A stretch of 40,362 nucleotides of DNA from Anaerolineae bacterium (GCA_016929795.1 JAFGIA010000117.1:1-40362); one strand, 5' to 3'. Positions 24,788 to 32,860 are shown, counted from the stretch's first letter. Numbers and translations are program-made. Notes: generated by a model from the sequence alone, not told the origin.

Positions 24788-25336
24788 TCAGAAATCAATC
24801 TCGGCATCCCGCAGCAAAGGCAACACCGCATCCCTGCCCGACAGCAGCGGCTCGGCGATGGGCCACTCGACGCCGATCTCGGGGTCATTCCAGATGATCC
24901 CCCGCTCACAGTCGGGTGCATACTCGTCCGTCACCTTGTAAAACAAGTCCGCCTCGTCGCTCAGTACGCAAAAACCATGGGCAAACCCTGGTGGCACCCA
25001 CAGCATCTCTCCCCTCTCGGCACTCAGCTCACATCCAACCCACCGGCTGAACGTCGGCGAGCCGCGCCGAATGTCCACTGCCACGTCGTAAACTCGCCCG
25101 TGCAGCACCATCACCAGTTTGCCCTGTGCACGTGGTGCCTTCTGGTAGTGCAGCGCTCGTACCACACCCTGCTGAGAGTGCGAAAGATTGTCCTGGACAA
25201 AGGCGGCGGGAATGCCCTGCTCGGCAAAGGCTGAGGCTTTGTACATCTCTTGGAAAAAGCCGCGCCCATCAGGGAACCGCCCTGCTTTCACAAAAACAAC
25301 GTCGGGTATTGCGAGTCTGTAAAATTCAAAGGGCAT
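24788..25336 (-). CDS. rfbC: dTDP-4-dehydrorhamnose 3,5-epimerase (RmlC/RfbC)
   Basis: A 182-residue cupin-fold epimerase that acts on dTDP-4-dehydro-6-deoxyglucose in dTDP-rhamnose synthesis for envelope polysaccharide. Conserved pattern: DGRGFFQEMY, FVQDNLSHSQQGVVRALHYQ (H63 is the expected catalytic base), GRVYDVAVDIR, MLWVPPGFAHGF, LFYKVTDEYAP and WNDPEIGVEWP. ATG 25336 follows AGGAGGAGA by a few nt; an upstream ATG lacks one. rfbA, rfbB and rfbD are not in the window, so the rest of the pathway is elsewhere. It heads an operon with miaB (9 nt gap). I cannot exclude a related sugar 3- or 5-epimerase. Confidence 0.88.
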   Translation of the reverse strand: MPFEFYRLAIPDVVFVKAGRFPDGRGFFQEMYKASAFAEQGIPAAFVQDNLSHSQQGVVRALHYQKAPRAQGKLVMVLHGRVYDVAVDIRRGSPTFSRWVGCELSAERGEMLWVPPGFAHGFCVLSDEADLFYKVTDEYAPDCERGIIWNDPEIGVEWPIAEPLLSGRDAVLPLLRDAEIDF

Positions 25337-25375
25337 AATTCTCTCCTCCTGCATAGTTTCAAAACAGATCCAGGG

Positions 25376-25456
25376 CCAATACCTTTCGAACAAGACTCAA
25401 GCCCCCGTCCCCGGGGGCAGCCCGAGACGGGCCCGGGAGCTTGTGAAAGGCATTGG
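25376..25456. terminator. Large imperfect hairpin between the FAD gene and rfbC
   Basis: The outer arms CCAAT-A-CCTTTC (25376-25387) and GAAAGG-C-ATTGG (25445-25456) pair with a single mismatch. Inside lie further pairs (AAGC/GCTT) and a nested GC hairpin, GCCCCCG/CGGGGGC (25401-25418). It starts 2 nt after the FAD-gene stop at 25459, so it probably ends that operon; it also sits just upstream of rfbC. Confidence 0.65.
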
Positions 25457-25458
25457 AT

Positions 25459-26841
25459 CTAGAGCCGGCGCAGGATCTCGCGCGCGGCCACCAGCCCCGA
25501 CGCCGATGCCTGCACCAAGCCGCGCGTCACCCCTGCGCCATCGCCGGCGGCAAACAGGTTGTGGACCTGCGTCTCCAGGTCACGCGTCAACTCCAGGCGC
25601 GATGAGTAGAACTTGGCCTCGACACCATAGAGTAGTGTGTGCCGCGAAGCCACCCCTGGCGCCACCTGGTCGAGCGCGTCGAGCATCTCCAAAATATTGA
25701 CCACGTACCGGTAGGGCAGCACCAGGTTCAGATCCCCCGGCGTCGCCTCCCCGAGCGTGGGCCGGGTGATGCACCGCTCCAGGCGTTGGTCCGTCGTCCG
25801 CCTCCCAGCGCGTAGATCGCCCAATCTTTGAACAATGATCCCGCCCGACAGCAAGTTGGCGAGCCGCGCCACATACTTGCCGTACGCAATCGGCTCGCGA
25901 AACGGCTCGGTAAAGTTCTTGCTGACCAGCACGGCAAAGTTTGTATTCTCTGTCTTTTGCTCGGCGTACGAATGCCCATTGACCGTCAGCACGTCGCCAG
26001 CCCACTCGGTGACGACTTCGCCATACGGGCAGACACAGAAAGTCCGCACGCGATCGTCGAACGAGTCGGAAAAGTAAACAAACTTGGGCTCGTACAGCAG
26101 ATCCGTCAGCGGCGCCAAGACGTGTGCCGGCATCTCGACGCGTACCCCAATATCAACGGGATTTATGCTCAAGCTCAGCTCCAGATCGCGTGCCAGCTTG
26201 GTCAACCAGTCGGCCCCTTCACGCCCCGGCGCCAGGATCACGTGCCGCGCAGTGATCGTTTCCCCCTTGGCTGTCTCGATCCCCGTAACCGTGCCGTTTT
26301 GCGTCAGCACCCGCACCACTTCAGTCCGAAGGCGCACCTCGATCCCGCGCGCCACCACCTCGTCGTACATGGCGCCCAGGATCGCCCCACTCCGCTCGGT
26401 GCCCAGATGGCGGATCGGGTAATGCAGCAATCGCAGCCCTGCCAGCGCCCCGCGGCGCTCCACCTCCTCAATCCGATCCAGGTCACCGTTGTATGGCCCT
26501 CCGTCGGCGCCATAGCGCACCCAGAGCGCATCCACCTCCTGCACCATTGCCTCCGCCTCGGCCAGGCCACGGATCTCGGCCAGCAAGCCGCCCACCTGCG
26601 TCGTAAGGGTCAGCTTTCCGTCACTAAAGGCACCTGCTCCTCCCCAGCCGGTCATGAGGTGGCACGTGGCGCACTTCATGCACCGGCCATACTCACGCGA
26701 CGGGCAGCGTCGCCTTTCGAGGCTCGTCCCCTTGTCCAGCATCAGCACGCGCGGACTCGCCGCTCGCGTCAGCTCCAGGCCGGCAAAGATGCCTGCCGGT
26801 CCCGCGCCGACAATGATGACGTCATAGTCTGGCTGGCTCAT
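25459..26841 (-). CDS. FAD-dependent oxidoreductase (COG2509-like)
   Basis: A 460-residue flavoprotein with an N-terminal Rossmann FAD site VIIVGAGPAGIFAGLEL (about 8-24). A cysteine pair follows in CMKCATC (about 55-65), with the family's GGAGAFSDGKL. A second dinucleotide segment (TARHVILAPGREGADWL) and a C-terminal LFAAGDGAGVTRGLVQASASG block close the FAD fold. This pattern fits the uncharacterised FAD-dependent dehydrogenases of COG2509; the substrate is unknown. ATG 26841 has AGGAG upstream and overlaps the previous stop as ATGA (26838-26841), so it is translationally coupled to the phospholipase-like gene. It is the last of four genes and is followed directly by a large hairpin. Confidence 0.82.
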   Translation of the reverse strand: MSQPDYDVIIVGAGPAGIFAGLELTRAASPRVLMLDKGTSLERRRCPSREYGRCMKCATCHLMTGWGGAGAFSDGKLTLTTQVGGLLAEIRGLAEAEAMVQEVDALWVRYGADGGPYNGDLDRIEEVERRGALAGLRLLHYPIRHLGTERSGAILGAMYDEVVARGIEVRLRTEVVRVLTQNGTVTGIETAKGETITARHVILAPGREGADWLTKLARDLELSLSINPVDIGVRVEMPAHVLAPLTDLLYEPKFVYFSDSFDDRVRTFCVCPYGEVVTEWAGDVLTVNGHSYAEQKTENTNFAVLVSKNFTEPFREPIAYGKYVARLANLLSGGIIVQRLGDLRAGRRTTDQRLERCITRPTLGEATPGDLNLVLPYRYVVNILEMLDALDQVAPGVASRHTLLYGVEAKFYSSRLELTRDLETQVHNLFAAGDGAGVTRGLVQASASGLVAAREILRRL

Positions 26842-27662
26842 CTCCTCTTCTCCTGTGCAAGCAAAGCTTGAATGCACTGGCGGCTGTGCGCCCTGGCATC
26901 TCGGGCCAACGACACCAGATCCAGATCATCGGCCAGTCGCTCACACGCGCCCAGGTCCACCTCCACGCGGCGCCGGTGCGCCTCCAGATCCCTCTCCAGA
27001 TCGGGGTCGTCGGGGGCATCACTCACCCGGCCGTGCCGGCACCACTGCCAGTGTCGGCGCACCATCCCCAGGTAGGGCAAAAAGCCGCCGCCCGCGCGGA
27101 CCTGGGGCAGCACCCCCTGGCGCAGCGCTTCCAGGCAGTCGGCAGGAATAAACGGAAAGGGGCCATTCGGCACGGACGCTCGTTCGAGTGCGGTCACCAC
27201 CCACCCCGGATCGAGTGTCATGGCCCACAGACGGGGATCGATGACGGTCAGAAAAGCATCGACGTTGGGAAAAGTCTTGCCCGTCGCCGTCAGATCATTG
27301 AACATCCGCTGCGCAAAGCGGCCGGTCGCCTCGTCGGTGGCCACGTGGCACAGATACCCGAGCACAAAGGCCTGCTCAGCAGGCACCAGGTCACCGTAAG
27401 GCGCCCGCATCAAGTCAGCGGGGCCATCCAGAAAGCGGCGGGTGCGCTCACTCACCCAGGCAAAGTTTCTGTCCTTGGCGACAAAGTGGGTCGTGCTCTG
27501 CTCCAGCCCCTCGCAGAACTTGTCCACGTCGGGAGCCAGGCAGCCCAGAAGAAAGGCGCCACCGTGCGCTGCCGCATGCCAGCCGTTCCCTGGCGGTCCG
27601 TACTCCTCTAGCTCGGCCCACACGTGCTCGCCAATCATGAGGTGAGTCAGAAACGGTGCCAC
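26838..27662 (-). CDS. Zinc-dependent phospholipase C-like protein
   Basis: A 274-residue protein resembling the zinc-dependent phospholipase C/HD-like family (PF00882). Putative metal residues lie in FLTHLMIGE, AAHGGAFLLGCLAPDVDKF, STTHFVAKD and GYLCHVATDEATGRF. No signal peptide is visible, so an exported lipase is not proven. GTG 27662 is preferred: it lies one base after the methyltransferase stop (27664-27666) and after GGGAG. An ATG 24 nt upstream lacks a ribosome binding site. The stop overlaps the FAD gene start. Function in this operon (epimerase, methyltransferase, FAD enzyme) might be lipid or headgroup processing, but this is inference. Confidence 0.72.
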   Translation of the reverse strand: MAPFLTHLMIGEHVWAELEEYGPPGNGWHAAAHGGAFLLGCLAPDVDKFCEGLEQSTTHFVAKDRNFAWVSERTRRFLDGPADLMRAPYGDLVPAEQAFVLGYLCHVATDEATGRFAQRMFNDLTATGKTFPNVDAFLTVIDPRLWAMTLDPGWVVTALERASVPNGPFPFIPADCLEALRQGVLPQVRAGGGFLPYLGMVRRHWQWCRHGRVSDAPDDPDLERDLEAHRRRVEVDLGACERLADDLDLVSLARDARAHSRQCIQALLAQEKRR

Positions 27663-27663
27663 G

Positions 27664-28374
27664 TCAGACCGTCTCCCGCGAGGCAATGGTCAACAAGGGG
27701 AAAAACCACGTCGAGTCGATCCCAACCCGTCCCGGCGGCAATGTCGAGGCTGCCATCAAGCACTCTGCCTCTGCCACAGTATAGCCCGCCCGCAGCGACT
27801 CGTAGTAGCCACCATATCCCCGGTAGCTTCCAAAGAGCAGGCTGATGACCGGGACGCTCGCGTACGCGAACAGGCGTTGCACCAGGTTCGGCTCGCGGTA
27901 CAGGTCGACCACGTAGTAGCGCCCGCCAGGACGCAGCACGCGCGCCATCTCGTCGAGCACCTGCTCTGGCGTTTCCCAATGGTGCAGCGCAAAAGAACTG
28001 AACACCAGATCAAAGGTGCCATCTGCAAAGGGCAGCCGGTAGCCGTCTGCCTGGAGCCACCGCGTGCGCCCCTCTACGCCTGCCCAGCGTGCCCGCTCGG
28101 GTGCCTGCTCAACCATGTGCCCCGACCGATCAAGTGCCGTCACCAGTAGCTCCGGGCAGCGCCGCGCCACCTCGGCCGCCACCACACCGGGTCCCGTGCC
28201 CACGTCGAGAGCCCGGCCTTGGGCCACGCCCTGTCTCAGCACGCCCCTCACAAAGCGCCGGTAAGCGGAGCGCATCACACACGTCCCGGACATGAGCGCG
28301 TACAGGCGCGTCACCCACCTGGGCTCCAGGTCCGCCCGCTCGGGCACGCGGTGTGCCAGCCGAAAGTAGCTCAT
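27664..28374 (-). CDS. Class I SAM-dependent methyltransferase
   Basis: A 236-residue SAM methyltransferase. Motif I is ALDVGTGPGVVA (about 55-66), the acidic end of strand 2 is TALDRSGHM, and motif post-II reads LPFADGTFDLVFSSFALHHWETPEQVL, of the UbiE/Methyltransf_11 type. VLRPGGRYYVVDLY is motif III. The N-terminal 45 residues are basic and helical. ATG 28374 lies 6 nt after the epimerase stop, with AAGGGG overlapping that stop. It is the second gene of a four-gene unit. Methyl acceptor unknown; a small-molecule or lipid substrate is more likely than protein or RNA by family. Confidence 0.85.
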   Translation of the reverse strand: MSYFRLAHRVPERADLEPRWVTRLYALMSGTCVMRSAYRRFVRGVLRQGVAQGRALDVGTGPGVVAAEVARRCPELLVTALDRSGHMVEQAPERARWAGVEGRTRWLQADGYRLPFADGTFDLVFSSFALHHWETPEQVLDEMARVLRPGGRYYVVDLYREPNLVQRLFAYASVPVISLLFGSYRGYGGYYESLRAGYTVAEAECLMAASTLPPGRVGIDSTWFFPLLTIASRETV

Positions 28375-28380
28375 GCGCGC

Positions 28381-29295
28381 TCACCCCTTAAAGTGGCGCC
28401 ACGTGCGATCCAGCCCTGCGCGCAGATCCACCTCCGCGCGCCATCCCAGTTCGCGTTCGATTTTTGCACAGTCGAGGTACGAATCGCGCGCATCGCCCGG
28501 GCGACGGGGACCGTGTTTCGGCTTTACATCGCGCCCGGTCACGTCGAGCAGCGTATGGAACAGAACATTGACACTTGTGCCCACACCTGTCCCCACGTTA
28601 TACGCCTGGCCGTCGCCGCCGTCGAGCGCCGCCCCATTCGCCCGCGCACAGTCGCCCACGTACACGAAATCGCGCGTCTGCTCGCCGTCCCAGTGGATCT
28701 CGGGTGCCACGCCGTCGAGTAGATCCTGGCAAAAGATGGCAATCACCCCCGCCTCGCCGAACGGGTCCTGGCGCGGTCCATAGACGTTGGCATAACGTAG
28801 ACTCGTCCACGCCAGACCGTGCTCTTGCCCGTACAACTGTACGTAGCGCTCGCCCGTGTGTTTGCTGAGCGCATAGGGCGATACGGGCTTGGATGGATGC
28901 ACCTCGTCCATCGGTAGGTACTCGGGATTGCCGTACATCGCCCCCCCCGACGAGATATAGATCACCTTGCGCACACCTGCCTGGCGCGCCGCTTCGAGCA
29001 CAGAGATCGTGCCGAGCACATTTTGCCTCCCGTCGAACAACGGCTCGCGCACCGAGCGCGACACGCTCGGATTGGCTGCGTGGTGGTTCACCACATCCGG
29101 GCGCTCGCGCTCGAACAGAGCCACAAGCCCGGGGTTATTGACGTCCATCTCCACCAGCCTGGCCTCAGGGTGCACATTCTCGGGCCGGCCGGCGCTCAGG
29201 TCGTCGACAACCACCACCTCGTGACCTGCTTCGACATAGCTATCAACGACATGCGAGCCGATAAAGCCGGCTCCACCGGTGACGACGATCTTCAT
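28381..29295 (-). CDS. NAD-dependent sugar epimerase/dehydratase
   Basis: A 304-residue extended SDR enzyme, similar to UDP-glucose 4-epimerase (GalE) and related nucleotide-sugar enzymes. The NAD site GGAGFIGSHV (about 7-16) is at the N-terminus. The catalytic set is S-S in YISSGGAMYG and YxxxK in SPYALSKHTGE. The sugar-binding end has RYANVYGPRQ and a C-terminal NVGTG. ATG 29295 follows AGGAGTGA; the longer frame upstream has no domain content and covers the promoter. It is the first gene of the unit that runs into the methyltransferase (6 nt gap). Substrate cannot be fixed from sequence. Confidence 0.87.
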   Translation of the reverse strand: MKIVVTGGAGFIGSHVVDSYVEAGHEVVVVDDLSAGRPENVHPEARLVEMDVNNPGLVALFERERPDVVNHHAANPSVSRSVREPLFDGRQNVLGTISVLEAARQAGVRKVIYISSGGAMYGNPEYLPMDEVHPSKPVSPYALSKHTGERYVQLYGQEHGLAWTSLRYANVYGPRQDPFGEAGVIAIFCQDLLDGVAPEIHWDGEQTRDFVYVGDCARANGAALDGGDGQAYNVGTGVGTSVNVLFHTLLDVTGRDVKPKHGPRRPGDARDSYLDCAKIERELGWRAEVDLRAGLDRTWRHFKG

Positions 29296-29323
29296 CTGTT
29301 CACTCCTATCCAGTCTTGCCGCT

Positions 29324-29352
29324 ATTGTAACACGCCTGGCGCAAAGGCTCAA
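29324..29352 (-). promoter_or_regulatory. Promoter of the epimerase-methyltransferase-phospholipase-FAD unit
   Basis: Minus strand: TTGAGC (plus coordinates 29347-29352), a 17-bp spacer and TACAAT (29324-29329) preceded by TGt. The start is expected near 29317, about 22 nt before the ATG at 29295. It begins about 40 nt past the rhomboid stop. Confidence 0.75.
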
Positions 29353-29392
29353 ATCTCGCGCGAGAGGGGTTGGCAGGTGCGGCAAAAGCCCG

Positions 29393-30493
29393 CTATTGGC
29401 TATCGAGGTACTCGAGGTAAGGCCGCACCTCCTCTTCCCGCCGTGGGTTGAGGCGCAAATACTCCTGAAAGTGTTCGCGCGACAGGTCATGGCGCGCCAG
29501 GTCGAGGTAGGTGAGTGCCAGGTTCCAGTGGCTGGCCGAGTCATCCGGATCGAGGGCAAGCGCCTGCTCATACGCCTGTGCAGCCTGGACCGGCTGATTC
29601 AGGTGATTGTGCGCCAGGCCGAGGCCGAAATATGCATCGGCATCAGCGGCGTCAGGGTCTGCGGAGATCGCCGCCTCAAACTGGTCCACCGCCTCCTGCC
29701 ACGCCTCACGTGTGATGGCCTCGCGCCCCTGGTAGAGGAGCATCTCGGCACTGTCGCGCCGCACGACCGTTGCTGCAGCAATGCCTGCCATCAACAGAAG
29801 CAGAGCGGCTGCCACGGCGGGCCAGTAGCGCGTCGGGCGATTTTGATCGATGACGCGCTGCGCGTCGGGGTCGAGGGCATAGTGTGGGGCGAGCGCCCAG
29901 CCCAACGCAAAGCCGCTGACCAACCCGCCCATGTGCCCCAGGTTATCGATCCCCGCCTGCGTGAAGCCAAGAAAGAGGTTGATGGCGATCAAAAAGGCAA
30001 TGTTTGCCAGGCGGGTGCGGCCCCACGCCCCGAAGCGATCGCGATGGAGCCAAAAAAACGCCGCGAGCGCGCCCACGATCCCAAAGATCGCCCCCGAAGC
30101 GCCGACCGAAAGACTGTAGCTAAAGGCGTAGCTGGCGAGGCTGCCAAAGAGACCTGTCACGAAATAGACGATCGCGAACCGCATCGATCCAAATAGACGC
30201 TCCAGCTCGGTCCCGATCGCCAGCAGGGCATAGCCATTGAAAAAGAGATGGGCGAGTCCGATGTGGAGGAACATGGCAGTGAACAGGCGCCAATACTCAC
30301 CCTCGGCAATCAGGGGCGTCACCTTGGCGCCGAGCATCACGAGCACATCTGTACTCGTCGAGCCGCCGAGCGCCGTCTCTACGAGAAAGACGAGAATGAC
30401 GGCCCCAAGCAGCACGTAGGTCACCACCGGCCGCGTCGTCGGCACGCGATACGATATTGGACGGATTGCCGGTCCCAACTCGGAGTCGTTCAC
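29393..30493 (-). CDS. Rhomboid-family intramembrane serine protease with TPR tail
   Basis: A 366-residue rhomboid protease, which cuts membrane proteins within or next to their spans. Six or more hydrophobic segments fill residues 23-240. The catalytic Ser is S133 in GASGAIFG and the catalytic His H187 in IDNLGHMGG; H82 and N86 form the HxxxN motif in loop 1-2. The last 120 residues (about 250-366) are TPR repeats (WQEAVDQFEAAISADPDA, AAQAYEQALALDPDD), as in GluP-type rhomboids. GTG 30493 overlaps the gmk stop as GTGA (30490-30493), so translation is coupled to gmk. Substrates unknown. Confidence 0.92.
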   Translation of the reverse strand: MNDSELGPAIRPISYRVPTTRPVVTYVLLGAVILVFLVETALGGSTSTDVLVMLGAKVTPLIAEGEYWRLFTAMFLHIGLAHLFFNGYALLAIGTELERLFGSMRFAIVYFVTGLFGSLASYAFSYSLSVGASGAIFGIVGALAAFFWLHRDRFGAWGRTRLANIAFLIAINLFLGFTQAGIDNLGHMGGLVSGFALGWALAPHYALDPDAQRVIDQNRPTRYWPAVAAALLLLMAGIAAATVVRRDSAEMLLYQGREAITREAWQEAVDQFEAAISADPDAADADAYFGLGLAHNHLNQPVQAAQAYEQALALDPDDSASHWNLALTYLDLARHDLSREHFQEYLRLNPRREEEVRPYLEYLDSQ

Positions 30494-31146
30494 AGCTCGA
30501 TCCGACGTGGCATCGTGCGGCAGTGCTCGGCCCGCATGATGGCCGCCACGTCGTCCACCGCCTCGTCGAGCGCATCGTTGCGGTTCAGGACAACGTAATC
30601 AAAGTTGCACACCATCTCCATCTCGGCGCGCGCCGTCTCTACCCGGCAGCGCAGTGCGTCATCTGATTCGGTGCGTCGCTCGCGCAGGCGCGCGATCAGC
30701 TCCTCCTCCGACTCGGCGACGAGAAAGATGGTGATCGCGCCCGGGATGAGGCCCTGGATCGTCGCGGCGCCCTGCACGTCGAGGCGCATCACCACATCCT
30801 GTCCCGACGCGAGCGCCTGGCGCACGTGTGCCCTGGGAATCCCTTTGAGCTGCCCGTACACCACGGCGTGCTCCAGCATCTCCCCGTCCTTGATCATCCG
30901 CCGAAACTCGGCGGTCGTGTAAAAATAGTAATCCTCGCCATGCACCTCGTGCGGCCGCGGGGACCGGTCGGTGGCGGTGACGACAAAGTGAAACGGAAAG
31001 CTGCGCTCTTTCATGCGCTGCACCACCGAATCCTTGCCCACACCTGAGGGCCCCGAGATGACCACCAGCAGCGGCGGCCTCTCGCGGCAGAATGGGTCGG
31101 CTACGCCGGCCTTGCCCGTCATAAGCTCTGCCTCGAACGTGTTCAC
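30490..31146 (-). CDS. gmk: Guanylate kinase
   Basis: A 218-residue guanylate kinase that phosphorylates GMP to GDP. The P-loop reads SGPSGVGKDS (31-40), with Asp in place of the more common Ser/Thr after GK and the Ser one position later. The GMP-binding part has TATDRSPRPHEVHGEDYYF and the lid and core blocks EMLEHAVVYG, RLDVQGAATIQ and FLVAESEEEL follow. GTG 31146 has AGGGAG 6 nt upstream. The first 20 residues are an extra, poorly conserved extension. It is the first gene of gmk-rhomboid; a palindromic element lies just upstream. Confidence 0.93.
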   Translation of the reverse strand: MNTFEAELMTGKAGVADPFCRERPPLLVVISGPSGVGKDSVVQRMKERSFPFHFVVTATDRSPRPHEVHGEDYYFYTTAEFRRMIKDGEMLEHAVVYGQLKGIPRAHVRQALASGQDVVMRLDVQGAATIQGLIPGAITIFLVAESEEELIARLRERRTESDDALRCRVETARAEMEMVCNFDYVVLNRNDALDEAVDDVAAIMRAEHCRTMPRRIEL

Positions 31147-31149
31147 ACC

Positions 31150-31178
31150 TTGCTCCCTGGCTTCAATTTCGGTATAAT
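31150..31178 (+). promoter_or_regulatory. Promoter candidate for the FmdB-type gene
   Basis: TTGCTC (31150-31155), a 17-bp spacer and TATAAT (31173-31178). Transcription would begin near 31185, right at the edge of the palindromic element. A second TATAAT copy lies at 31262-31267 beyond the element, without a -35 box at a proper distance. Confidence 0.5.
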
Positions 31179-31270
31179 AGTATCAGCTCAATAAAGAGGG
31201 GAAAGTTGGGGTGTGTGCGGTGCCCGCACACACCCCAACCCCCAATTATTGAAAAGATACGTATAATAGT
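31172..31270. mobile_element. 79-bp palindromic element flanked by 10-bp direct repeats (MITE-like)
   Basis: GTATAATAGT occurs at 31172-31181 and again at 31261-31270, as a target-site duplication would. Between them, 31182-31260 is almost one inverted repeat: a 16-bp perfect stem (31205-31220 with 31224-31239, loop TGC), GGGG/CCCC, and CAATAA/TTATTG (31189-31194 with 31246-31251) with small internal loops, ending in TATC/GATA. It carries no gene. It could be a non-autonomous insertion, a palindromic repeat, or a regulatory hairpin at the 5' end of the FmdB transcript. Confidence 0.6.
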
Positions 31271-31307
31271 TGACATCCGTACAATCTGAGTCGAAAGGTA
31301 TTGAGTA

Positions 31308-31703
31308 ATGCCGATCTATGAATATCGCTGCGCCGACTGTCGCCGCAGAGTCAGTATCTTTTACCGGTCGTTCGATGCCATCCCTGCCGAGCCTGCCTGC
31401 CCGCGCTGCGGTGGCTCGCACCTGCGCCGCCTGATCTCGCGCGTGTCGCTCGTGCGCTCCGAAGATAGCCGCATCGACGACCTGTCCGATCCATCGATGC
31501 TCGATGACCTGGACGAGAACGACCCGCGCAGCCTGGCACGCTGGATGCGCAAGATGGGCGACGAGGTGGGCGAAGAGATGCCGCCCGAGTTCGACGAAGT
31601 AATCGGCAGGCTCGAGTCGGGCCAGAGCCCGGAAGAGATTGAAGAAGCGATGCCCGACCTCGGCAGTGACCTGAGTGGTGGCGGCATGGACGACCTGATG
31701 TAA
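31308..31703 (+). CDS. FmdB-type zinc-ribbon regulatory protein
   Basis: A 131-residue protein with the FmdB/CxxC_CxxC_SSSS zinc ribbon at its N-terminus: MPIYEYRCADC (C8, C11) and CPRCGG (C31, C34). The rest is acidic and helical (DDLDENDPRSLARWMRKMGDEVGEEM) and ends in a Gly/Asp/Met-rich tail. Small ribbon proteins of this type are widespread and sometimes annotated as regulators; the role is not established. ATG 31308 follows GAAAGG. It stands alone on the plus strand, convergent with darA (32 nt gap, no clear hairpin). Confidence 0.85.
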   Translation: MPIYEYRCADCRRRVSIFYRSFDAIPAEPACPRCGGSHLRRLISRVSLVRSEDSRIDDLSDPSMLDDLDENDPRSLARWMRKMGDEVGEEMPPEFDEVIGRLESGQSPEEIEEAMPDLGSDLSGGGMDDLM

Positions 31704-31735
31704 AGAGACAGGCTGCAACAACTGCGAGACCCCCT

Positions 31736-32065
31736 CTAATACTGCTCGAACTCGACGACGTCGAGGACAAATACCGTCGCGCCACCGACCTGCACATCTA
31801 CCGGCGTAGGCAGGTACATCTCGCCCGGCTCCATCACCGGCGGCAGCGGGTTGACGTACTGTGTCCGCGTGCGGCAGTTTTCGCGGATCAACTTGAGGAC
31901 TTGTGCGACCATCGCATCTTCGGTTCCGACAAAAATCGTCGCATTCCCCTGCCGCAAAAAGCCGCCTGTGGTGCTGATCGTCGTGGCACGAAAGCCCGCA
32001 CCCATCAAGGCGTCGACCAGCCGTCCCGCGTCGTCGCCATGCACAATGCTCATCACCAGCTTCAT
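31736..32065 (-). CDS. darA: PII-like cyclic-di-AMP receptor (DarA/PstA family)
   Basis: A 109-residue PII-like protein of the DarA/PstA family, which in Firmicutes binds cyclic di-AMP. It has the PII-type fold pattern MKLVMSIVHGDDAGRLVDAL, then GFRATTISTTGGFLRQGNATIFVG and a closing VQVGGATVFVLDVVEFEQ. The glycine-rich TTGGFLRQGN loop is the usual nucleotide-binding turn. ATG 32065 overlaps the tmk stop as ATGA (32062-32065); tmk-darA adjacency is also common in Gram-positive genomes. c-di-AMP binding is inferred by family; no cyclase gene is in the window. Confidence 0.88.
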   Translation of the reverse strand: MKLVMSIVHGDDAGRLVDALMGAGFRATTISTTGGFLRQGNATIFVGTEDAMVAQVLKLIRENCRTRTQYVNPLPPVMEPGEMYLPTPVDVQVGGATVFVLDVVEFEQY

Positions 32066-32712
32066 GCTCCCCCCCCGTTTTGTGCGCAGCGCCGAGCATA
32101 CTCTGCGTCCAGCACCGCGACCAGCACTGCTGCGTGTACCTCCTCAACGCCCAACCGTGCGTCGATCACGACCCACCGCTCAGGCTCGCGCATGACCATC
32201 TCCAGATATCCGGCGCGCACCCGCTCGTGGTAGTCAATCTCTTTTTGCTCCATGCGATTCCAGCCATCGCCGGCTGCACCCACCTTGCGCCCCAGCCCTG
32301 TCTCTACCGGTACGTCGAGATAGATGCTCAGGTCAGGTACCAGGTGCCCAGTAGCAAATCCGGTAATCGTGCGCAGCACTTCCAGCTCACGCCGGTGACC
32401 ATATCCCTGGTACGCGAGGCTCGAATCTGCGTAGCGGTCGCACAGCACGACGCCACCGCGTGCCAGGTGCGGCCGGATCACCTGGGCCACGTGCTGTGCG
32501 CGGGCCGCCGAAAAGAGCAGGAACTCGGTGGTAGACACCATCTCGGTATGCCGTGGGTCGAGCAGGATCGCCCGCACGCGATCGCCAATGGCCGTGCCAC
32601 CTGGCTCGCGCGTCGTCAGCACGTCGAGTCCCATATCCCGCAGATGTGCGGCCAGGAGCGCGATCTGGGTCGTCTTGCCCGAGCCCTCTGGCCCTTCAAA
32701 CGTGATAAACAA
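32062..32712 (-). CDS. tmk: Thymidylate kinase
   Basis: A 216-residue dTMP kinase forming dTDP. P-loop EGPEGSGKTTQ (6-16), REPGGT (35-40), the DRY motif D92-R93-Y94 followed by ADSSLAYQGYG, and PDLSIYLDVP. The lid part (RKVGAAGDGWNRME...DYHERVRAGYLEM) is of normal length. The start is TTG 32712, with AGGGAG (plus 32718-32723) 5 nt upstream; no ATG fits. It is the first gene of tmk-darA and has a promoter at 32814-32842. Confidence 0.93.
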   Translation of the reverse strand: MFITFEGPEGSGKTTQIALLAAHLRDMGLDVLTTREPGGTAIGDRVRAILLDPRHTEMVSTTEFLLFSAARAQHVAQVIRPHLARGGVVLCDRYADSSLAYQGYGHRRELEVLRTITGFATGHLVPDLSIYLDVPVETGLGRKVGAAGDGWNRMEQKEIDYHERVRAGYLEMVMREPERWVVIDARLGVEEVHAAVLVAVLDAEYARRCAQNGGGA

Positions 32713-32796
32713 GCTTACTCCCTGCCCTTCGTGGTTCTTGTTTCAAGCGATGCGCCTTCCCCTGGCAACGCTGCAAGAGGCGAACACGCCAGCAGG

Positions 32797-32813
32797 CTGG
32801 CTGCCGCAGCCAG
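32797..32813. promoter_or_regulatory. Short inverted repeat at the tmk transcription start
   Basis: CTGGCTG-CCG-CAGCCAG, a perfect 7-bp palindrome, abuts the -10 box of the tmk promoter on its downstream side. It covers the expected start point near 32807. It might be an operator or a cap hairpin on the transcript; chance is possible. Confidence 0.35.
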
Positions 32814-32842
32814 ATTATACTAGAAAACCGCCCCTGGAGCAA
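32814..32842 (-). promoter_or_regulatory. Promoter of tmk-darA
   Basis: Minus strand: TTGCTC (plus coordinates 32837-32842), a 17-bp spacer and a perfect TATAAT (32814-32819). The start would be near 32807, leaving about 95 nt of leader before the TTG at 32712. It is back to back with the promoter at 32861-32889. Confidence 0.7.
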
Positions 32843-32860
32843 ACGAGGCAGGCCGCCAGC

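Noticed and set aside
31270..31285. TTGACA (31270-31275) and TACAAT (31280-31285) as a promoter pair
   Set aside because: The two boxes are only 4 bp apart, far too close to work together.
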